This document shows, one piece after another, positions 55,945 through 64,000 of a DNA stretch of 64,000 nucleotides. The stretch comes from Artemisia argyi (taxonomy: Eukaryota > Streptophyta > Magnoliopsida > Asterales > Asteraceae), in assembly GCA_030686995.1 (NCBI GenBank), contig CM060703.1, positions 115,143,361 through 115,207,360 on the forward strand, in the 5' to 3' direction. The translations under genes and the position numbers were made by a program. The notes beneath the pieces were generated by a model, which was given only the letters and a program-made list of their open reading frames with translations, had not been told where the DNA came from and searched no databases. The number at the start of each line of letters is the position of its first letter. The stretch's first letter is position 1.

Positions 55945-58900
55945 TGATTGGCTCAGAACAGTCAACTTAAATTAACCAAGTATATGGTCAACAAAGTCAA
56001 ACTACCTAGACCAATGCTTCCGGGTAATATAGAGTATCACCAGGTCGTTATGTCCCGACGAGGTGTGGATTGGGCTCTAGCGTGCTTGTGATCGGGTGAT
56101 TATTCACAGAAAAGGGTTGTGATAAGAATTATTTTAGAATTATGAAATGAAATAGCTTAGGGAAGCTATGTGATCGATTACTGGAATTTAGATTAAAAAG
56201 AATCGATTTAAAACCTAAAAACGTATGTTTTAATTAAAAACGTACACTGACGAACGTCACAGAAAGTACAACTGATTAACTAAAAAGTCTGTGAGTGTGA
56301 AATTATTATTTTTACAATCCTAATGAACAAAGAAAATTTTTAGAAAAAGAAAAATTATTTTTACACTATTTAATTATTTATTATTAATTAATTACTAATT
56401 ATTTATTTATTAACTAATTATATTGATTTAAATTACTAAAAATTACTAAAAAGACTTAGATAATTAAGAAGATTTTTATAAATCTAATTAACCATCACAG
56501 GAATCCTAAAAAATTATAAAAAGTTGAATTTATGTATTTTTAAACTAATTTACTAATTATTATTCTAATTATTTATTAATTACCAATTAAACTAATTATA
56601 TTATGAAAAATAGAAAATGAACAGTAGAAAATCTATAAAAATTTATAAAAATGTTTTTAACTTATATAAAAGCTAGAAAAATTATAAAAACTAGGTGTTA
56701 CTTTATAAAATCTAATTATGCTATTTAATTATTTAATATTAATTAATAATTAATTAAACTAAAATTAATTCTAAAAACCACTAAATGACAAAAGAAAAAT
56801 CTGGAAAAATTTCTAAAAATTACTTTAATATAAAAGAGAATTAATAAAAATATTAAAATGCTAGATTGCTTATAAATAAGCTAAAAAGAAAATTAAAAAG
56901 ATAGTTTCTATTAAATAGAAGCTATCACTATAATTAAAGTTGGTTTTTTGTGTTTTTTCTTTTTCCAAACTAATTTAAAACTAAAAACTTTAACAAAAAC
57001 ACTTTCACTGAAACTCAGAAAATAAGCACTTTGAGTGCTTATTAGTCAAACAGTTGACTAAACAAGGAAACAAGCTCAAATGCAATTATGTGGGGTCCAC
57101 CATGGTTAATTTTGGTTCACTTAAGTCATTTGAACAATTTTAAGCTAAATTCACTCAAAGAAGCTATGGGAATAAGCCAAAAAGCCTGAATAAGCACAAT
57201 GGTAATTGAGGACTGAGACAGAAATTGGGACAAACTTTGGAAGGGATTTCAAGTGGGGTCCACAGGGTCTAAGGTCAAATGGTTGGTCAAAACTTGAAGC
57301 TTGCCAGGAGGGGGGTTGGGAGAACCCAAAATTGGACTGTGGGACCCACTGGGGGTGGTCACAATCAACCACCAAAGGTGGTGGTGTAGGCTGAAGGTCT
57401 GATGCACAGGGGAGATACCTTCCCCTGCAGTCTTGTTTGAGGGGTAAAAAGGTCCACAAAGAAAATTCACAAAAATGTAAAAATTGCAGGAAACTCAAGT
57501 TTAGCAGGTAGATTAACCACCCAAGAAGTTTCAAGGCCTAAAATTAAACACAAAAACCCATAAAATTCATGCAAGAAATGGATTTTTCTGAAAAGATGCA
57601 CTTTTGACTTTTTGAAAATTGATGCAAGCTTGACTTTGGTGAGTTTCAAAGCTAATTTTCCTACTGATTATGATGAGTTATGCTAGAATAGACCTAAATC
57701 AAGTTACTAGAACAATTTTAGAGCTAAATGGTGAGTTTTGATCCTCACAAGTCCCAACAGTGACTGTCAAAGGTGAGTGAGGGGTGATTTTGACTTTCCT
57801 ACAATTGAAACTTGGTTTTGAGGTTGTAATTGACCTAATGTGACTTACTTAAGTATACCAAAACCATAACAACAGCAAAACAACCACAATATTAAAGACA
57901 ATTATGATCCAAACACCCCTAAAAGAAAATGCAATTGGACATTTCAATTCATAAAACTGATTCAGACCATATTTTAGGATAATGAGCAATTATGAAGGTG
58001 TAATAAGACCAAAAAACTGTTAATATCACTTCCTAACCAACAAATTTCATGCAAGGACATCCAAACTCAAAATGGCAGTTGAAATTGAAACTTGAGCAAC
58101 AATGTATTATATGAACAATTAACACCTATATAACTACAAATGGACTAGATAACACTAAATGATCATTAACAACATACTAATAAGCATTTATAGATTCATG
58201 AACAGTAAATGGTAAAGTCTGAGATATTACTTACAATAGCTTTTCAATCTGAATTCCCTGAACCAAAAGCCACAAATAACAACCTACACTCCCCATGGAG
58301 TTCTAATTACCCAAGCAATCCAAAATCATCATCCTGCTCTGCTTCCTTTTTTTTTTTTTTTTCTTCCATTTTCTTTTTGTATATATATATATTTTTTTTG
58401 TTTTTATATATATATTTTTTTTATTTTCTTCAATTGATACTGTCTTTTTACTGTCTTTATAAGATTATTTGGGAATGAGTTAGCTCAGGAGAGCTTGTGA
58501 GAGCTTATTTCAATACTGAGTTTTTAAAGAAGGATTTTTCAAATGCTTATAAATACTGAAATTGAGAATTAAGATACTAAAACTTAAAAGCTTTCATTAC
58601 TTGATAAAATATTACAATTTAAGTGAAAAATACATCTAAATTGAAACTAAGTACTAGTCTAGGATGCCCTCAGGCTTACAAGGATCATATATATATATAA
58701 TAATAATCTCCTCTTCTCTCCTTTTGCTCCTTTCTTTGAATTATTGGCACTTTTGACTTCATTGCATCCTCCTGAACAAATCCCACCCATTGGGTTGGGT
58801 GGGAATAATCTTGGCCGTTCAAATTGGTGTTTGGCGCCATTTTTCTCATTTTGTCAGGTAGGGGTTGAGTGAGGGAAAGGGTGAGTCAATTAAAGCTTCT

Positions 58901-59669
58901 TGGAGCTTTGTTGATAGTCAAGGGACAAGGTATGGATGCTGAGGTGGAGGAGGGGGGAGCAGGTTAACAAGTTGGAGGGGGGAGGTGATTTGTTTGACTT
59001 TGTTGACTGAGGTGGGAAGGGATATCAAACGGGGGAGTAAATATTATTGTGGAGGTGGGCTTGGTGTTGTGAATTGGCCTGGAGTTGGAGTGATACGGTG
59101 GATGGTCCATGGTTGTGTTGTTGGATTTGGTTTGGACTTAAGATAAAACAAGGGTCCGTATGGTATATGGCTTAGTAAGAAACAAGGACCAATTTTGTAA
59201 AATTCAGAAAATGAGGGACCCAAGTTGTAATTCTCCCAAAGTATCACAACGGACCAATGTTGCCAAGTTTTCTAATTCCAAAGACCAAATTTCAATTTTC
59301 TATTTTCCAAAATTTTCAGGGACCCTTTTTGTAAATTTTCAAACTCCAGGGACCAAACATGTAGATTTTCAAAACTTTTCACCCAAAGTCCATTTTTGAT
59401 AACTTTTGATTTCTGAAGGACTTGGGTTGACTTTTCTTTCAAAATAAATGCATAGGGACTATTGATGACAAGTTTTGAAACTTGGGGGACTGAAACTGCC
59501 AATATTGCAAACTTTGATAATTTTTCATTTGTTTTTGCTCATTTTGCATTTAAAACACATAAAACACAATCCCCGGGATAATTTAAATATTTTGATAACT
59601 TTTTGATTGTTTTTGTATGTTTTAGCAGTTTAAATACGACAAAAATGATGAGTGTTTGAGCACTCATCA
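55945..59669 (-). repeat. Athila B 5' LTR
   Basis: TGATTGG...CATCA, 3725 bp, paired with 25289-28925. It contains the sequence missing from the other copy near 56930-56985. The terminal 9-bp inverted repeat TGATGAGTG / CACTCATCA is at 59646-59669. It is followed by the ACGAT target duplication. Confidence 0.92.
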
Positions 59670-59674
59670 ACGAT

Positions 59675-60558
59675 CTTCCCTAACTCTATAAGCTTCTACC
59701 TCTTCCTTAATACCAATATATCGTAGTACACCTCCGATCATGTTTCTTAAGACGTTCAAGCAAGTTACCAATTGGAAGTCAGCCTAACATCGAATTCATT
59801 CATCCACAACAATTATAAACAAACAATCAACCCATAATCAATATCTAAGTTTTATTACATCTAAGCAAACACGAAGAAAACCTAGCCTAGCATGTTAAGA
59901 GAAGACAAGCATAAGATATAATCAAACAACATAGAGACATATTGAATGATTTGGTAAAGTACTTATCTTCAATTAAGCATGGAAGAAACAAAGGGTTGAA
60001 ACCCTTGAAAAATCTGTAAAATTCGTCTAGGGTTTATTACCTCAAAGTTGCACACAATGAATGAAAACTAGAAAACTATATATAGATTTTTTCTTCTGAC
60101 GGCATCAAGAGTAATATCTGACGGCATTAACTCGCCGCCAAAACAAACTCGTATTGCCTAGATCCACTTCTGACGCCGTCACTCTTTATGGGTTCTGGGC
60201 CGTCGCTCTTTGCAGTTACTCTTGATGGGCGTGACAACTTTGTACGTGACGCCGTCACGACCCCTTCACAAAACATTTTGGCGCGTCACGTGTAATTGAT
60301 TTATCCACCCTTTTGTCAACTCATGACGTCCTCACTAGCAATATGTGATGCCGTCAAGTGCAATTTCCAGCATGCTTTTGAGACTTTGTCGTTTTCTTTA
60401 CTTTTTCGCTCCAAAAACGTCCAAAATGCTTCCTTTTGTAAAATTCCTCTCAAAAGTACCTAAAATGACAAAAGGAACGATTTAGGGCAATATTTGATCA
60501 AATAATCTCGACTTTGGCCTTAAATGACCCCCCAAAAGCGGTACACTTTTTGCTTCAT
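59675..60558 (-). repeat. A3 3' LTR, right piece
   Basis: Resumes the A-family LTR at the point where 25288 broke off and aligns to about 4540-5327. It has a TATATATAG box near 60077, one exact TGACGCCGTCA near 60250 and another near 60171, and several decayed versions, so this copy is older than A1 and A2. Confidence 0.8.
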
Positions 60559-61072
60559 CTCTCGGAAATTATACACTAGCACCTCACAAATAGTGTTTAG
60601 ATACTCACATCTCTCGGGTGTAATAAAGTATATATCACAATATGGAAAGTGAAAACATCTCCCACTACCTGTCATAGCAAATCGATTACCATAGGCTTGG
60701 GAAAGGATCAAACCTCCACCACTTGGCGTAAGCACCTAGGATGAACTATCAAAGAGGTCTTTTGAAGGTTTATAACGTCAGGTGTGTAGGGATAGGATAA
60801 ACACGGTTTTGTTGGATAAAGGCAATATTTACAGGTGGCGAGTTAATCATCTTGGTTAATTACATGTACAATGTGGCGTTGCTAAGCCAAGACTCTACTT
60901 GACTTAAGCTAATAAAAAACTAACAAAAAACATAAAACAAACATAGAATGAAACGGGATGGTAGTCCGTATGTTTTTCCTCTTTTTCTTTTTCTATTTTT
61001 TTTTATCTTTTTCTTGATTTTGCGATATTTTTTTTTCATACACTCTTGCCCTACCATCCAAAATAATACATC
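60559..61072 (-). other. A3 internal 3' non-coding region, partial
   Basis: Aligns to about 335-895 of A1. The PPT and its hairpin (about 140 bp in A1) are deleted at the junction with the LTR. Homology ends exactly at ACATC before TGTAAC at 61073. No gene. Confidence 0.7.
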
Positions 61073-64000
61073 TGTAACCATTGGAAAATTTTGCCTCGTA
61101 TTAAATTAATATAATATTATAATGAAAGAATACTTATCCATTTTCTACGTCTATTTTTTTTTTTATTTTAACTAAATATTTTCACGTATAATCAAGAAAG
61201 CTAAATTGCGTAATGCATAATTAGTAACCAACACTGGACTACGACCAGTCTAGGTGTTCTATATACTTTATTTCCTCTAAATAGTTGTATTTTATATGTA
61301 CTATTATTATTTTGTCATTTTTACGTAAACCTCATACAATTTACATTTTACTTATTATCCTATTATAAGTAAATTTATTTTTACCGAGAGAATCTAACCA
61401 CGTATGTCTCAACGCGTACCCGTAATTTTTTTGAAGCATTTTAATAATAAATTATACTGATTATTACTTATATTTCATTTTTGAACTTTTCCGAACTCTT
61501 TTGATTTGAACACGAGAATTATCTCGCAAAACATGAAAAACTACACGTAGCGCGTAACGACACGATAATAGATAATTTTTATATTTAATTATCATAAATT
61601 ATCTTAATAAAAATATTAAAATTAGTTATTTATTACTTTATAAAAACGTTTTCCATAAGCGCAAATTTTCGGGTTTCTTTTGTATTTTTACAGACCAAGC
61701 TTACCCGTGATACCGGGTATACACTTAGAAATAAAACAAATAAATTTACCCCTCCTCTTTTTCTTGTTTATATCGACACACAAACATATCACTTCCTCTC
61801 CCTCCCTGTCGACAATTGCAGCCAAGAACCCACCATCATCATCAACAAAACTCAATAAAATCACTTCCTTATAACACTAAATCATCCCTAAAATTAACCT
61901 TAATCTATCCCCATAACTAATTTCACCATGCATTGATTTAGAAAAATCTTGATTTGAAGAACTTGAAGACTATTTAGGTTTTGATCCAATTAAAGGCTAC
62001 TTGGGAGTTAAAGACTTGTTATTAAGTAATTACAAGGAAGTTTTGAAGCAAGAAAAGGTTAGGGTTTGATTGTTTTGGTTTTTGGTGTACACGGCTAGGA
62101 ACACAACCCATATAGGGTTTTGTGTTTGATACTTCACATCTCTTCTATAGCATTGTAAGTGATAATCTTGAAACCCTTGATATTGATTTTGATGTTACTT
62201 GAATGCATGTTAGTGATTTAGGATTTGATGAACATGCATGCTCTTGGAATAATTTGATAATGGATTGATCTTAGTTTGATGATGTAAGTGAAGTTTATGA
62301 TGTTGAGAAATGTTGTTATGATATATATTGGCCTTGCATTTGATTAAATTGTGATTTGAAAGTGTTTATGATGAATTAAAAATAGGAATAGTGGACTGTT
62401 TTGAGACCAGTAGGTAAACGGGGCTAGCTCTCAAATTTTTTGGCCTGGAGCCTGTGAACAAATTACATGATTGGTTAGATGAAGTCTTAGGCTTGATCAG
62501 GGGAATTGGATGGGTTATCAACTCCTTCGGATGAGGGAGTTATGGTCGTTTTACGATTGCTAGTCAAATCTGGAACATTATTTGGAAAACGAGATATACT
62601 CCTGGCTAATACTATAAAATCTAGGATTGGATCAAGATTAGTGGTTGGTAGGAAAACCTGGGACTGCTGCAGACCAGCAGTATAAATGGGTTATTTGCAG
62701 CAAACTTTTGGCCTGAGAAGTTCTGGATTATTTAATGGGATTATAGAAATAAGTTCAAGGTACATGTGGCGAATTGGATGGTTTTGTATCGATTCCGGAT
62801 GAGGAAGATATGTCCATTTTACGGTAATGGACCAATTCTGGACCACCTATTGGAAAACCAATATAACTCCAAGTTGGTGCACCATAAGGGTATGTTTCTA
62901 AAACTTGGATCATAAATAGACATCTTAGGCTAATATCTCCAAGTGGTTTCAACTTCATAGCTATTATGAATTAGGATTTAAAGCCGAAACCGTAAATGGT
63001 AAACTTTCAATAAGCATTCTGTTTTGAGTTATTGTTAGTAAAAGTCACTTTCCCATGGATTGGTAAATTCTTAGAGTATGTGGCTTAAGGTTCTGGAAAA
63101 TAGACTCAAGGACCTTTCTAAGGGTGAAAACCTCATGTTCATAGCTATTATGGATTAGGAGATATAGTCATCAAATCAGGAGGTAAATCAGAAACTAAGT
63201 TTTTACGTCTTTTCTTGAGAAATATAAGTGTGACCACATAGTAATGAGATAAGAATCATTAAGCGAGACTTAGTAGACACTTACTTGAGTATAAGTTCAG
63301 GTTGTATACCAATTTGGAGATAAAAATACTTTAGTTAAGTCTTGGTGCAGTGCCGTTCTTATTTTGGATTTTTGCTTAGTTATTGTATAACCATTTTTGT
63401 TTTAATGATTTCGTTCATTATTCTAAGTCGCGACTTAATATATAGGTCTCGGCTAATTGTTGGAGTCTTCTCTGTCGTTGATTTCTCGATCGATCTTCTA
63501 TTCACGGTGAGTTCATAGCCTCGCTTTTACTTACTTCAATTGTTTTATAAACCTCGCGAGGGGGATACATGCTAGTTTTACAAACCGAATACAAGTAGTT
63601 TTTGGTATGCTTGACCTGATTACATGATTATAGTCAATTGAGTATATTTCTTGCCAATTAAGTCCCCATCATGAACCGTTAATTCCGTTGGAAACGCTAG
63701 TATTATGAATATGCATATTTGGCTTGGCGGGCCTGACCGGGTGAGTAGCGCTCATACATCAACGGTCACATAATATTGAGAGATTACGTGGTAAATGGCA
63801 AATCTTACCTTTTCGGGGCACTATTAATCTAGGTCAAGGTTCGGTTTCATGAGCTCAATGCTATAAATCTTATTTCACGACTTGTACTTGTTACATGTCA
63901 ACTTAATTATGGGCGTATAACAACGTAGCCCATCGTATTTAAACTGAATTATCTTGTATTCAACTTATTACTTATTAAACTCTATGAATTCACTCAACTT
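61073..64000 (+). mobile_element. Chromovirus-like LTR, 5' part, running off the window
   Basis: Begins TGTAACCATTGG directly after the A3 sequence ACATC. The motif GGTGAGTTCATAGCC occurs at about 63507, 2434 bp from the start, against 2544 bp in the solo LTR at 16846; the following GGGGGATACATGCT and the TGAATT(T)CACTCAA near the window end also match that LTR in order. A pyrimidine-rich leader-like region lies near 61740-61860. No coding sequence is visible; whether this is a solo LTR or a complete element cannot be told here. Confidence 0.6.

Larger units (their letters stand above)
25289..59669 (-). mobile_element. Athila-lineage Ty3/gypsy element B, 34.4 kb including nested copies
   Basis: LTRs at 25289-28925 and 55945-59669 enclose PPT, a broken gag-pol and a PBS on the minus strand. 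The flanks are a perfect 5-bp duplication ACGAT (25284-25288 and 59670-59674), and outside it the A3 LTR is continuous. The Gag and pol motifs and the PR motif D-L-G-A-S-I-N-L-M-P are those of the Athila lineage. The two LTRs differ by roughly 2-3% by eye plus indels, older than the copy nested inside. Without the nested 19.8-kb insertion B is about 14.5 kb. Confidence 0.88.
24805..61072 (-). mobile_element. Tat-like element A3, split by nested insertions
   Basis: The LTR pieces at 24805-25288 and 59675-60558 together make one A-family LTR of about 1.37 kb, in the orientation of A1; the internal 3' non-coding region follows at 60559-61072. The gap is filled by Athila element B, whose target duplication is at the break. 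Homology to A1 ends at 61072 (ACATC), where another LTR starts, so the rest of A3 is probably beyond the window. Confidence 0.75.

Noticed and set aside
61680..61874. Possible 5' end of a host gene (pyrimidine-rich leader, short ORF)
   Set aside because: Lies within the chromovirus-like LTR at the place of its leader; no continuing ORF or splice-linked exons could be recognised.
1..64000. tRNA, rRNA or ordinary host genes
   Set aside because: None could be recognised; every stretch with homology or structure belongs to an LTR element. Without a covariance search, a tRNA hidden in LTR sequence cannot be fully excluded.

Overview
This is plant nuclear DNA made up, as far as I can read it, entirely of nested LTR retrotransposons and their debris; I found no ordinary cellular gene. 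Long LTRs, tRNA-primer binding sites, copia and gypsy gag/pol domains and 5-bp target duplications all point to a repeat-rich angiosperm. The copia Gag, the Athila polyprotein and the small Tat-like Gag/protease polyprotein resemble families I remember as abundant in Asteraceae (Tanacetum/Artemisia type). That assignment is recognition only, not a search result.

Left block (1-24804). A non-autonomous Tat-like gypsy element on the minus strand (A1, up to 5327) sits inside the 5' LTR of a related plus-strand element (A2, 5328-12776). A2 interrupts the pol gene of a minus-strand copia element (12777-16834). The copia element lies in the 3' part of a SIRE/Maximus-like copia element (PPT at 21717, LTR 21731 to about 23695). 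The same SIRE-like element carries two solo LTRs: a 3.3-kb chromovirus-like LTR (16846-20121, TSD TTCTA) and a copia LTR (22465-22926, TSD ATTTG). A degenerate LTR-like stretch follows (23696-24804).

Right block (24805-64000). A third Tat-like element (A3, minus) is split twice. An Athila element (B, 25289-59669, 34.4 kb, perfect TSD ACGAT) is inserted in its LTR, and a chromovirus-like LTR starts at 61073 in its internal region. The RT gene of B is itself interrupted at 32240-52070 (TSD GGTGG) by an unusual three-LTR Athila composite. That composite holds the best-preserved gag-pol in the window (41515-47247), broken by only two in-frame stops.

How the parts work: the Athila copies encode the full set (Gag with zinc knuckle, protease, RT, RNase H, integrase), although each copy is broken. 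The A elements have lost RT, RNase H and the integrase core but keep LTRs, PBS, PPT and Gag-derived ORFs, so they would have needed enzymes from another element. The most interesting unexplained structure is in the non-coding 3' regions: short stem-loops beside each polypurine tract, conserved with compensatory changes between the A and Athila families; a four-unit stem-loop array downstream of the Athila integrase; and arrays of palindromic TGACG(G/C)CGTCA sites upstream of the A-family TATA boxes. All divergence figures are by-eye estimates.
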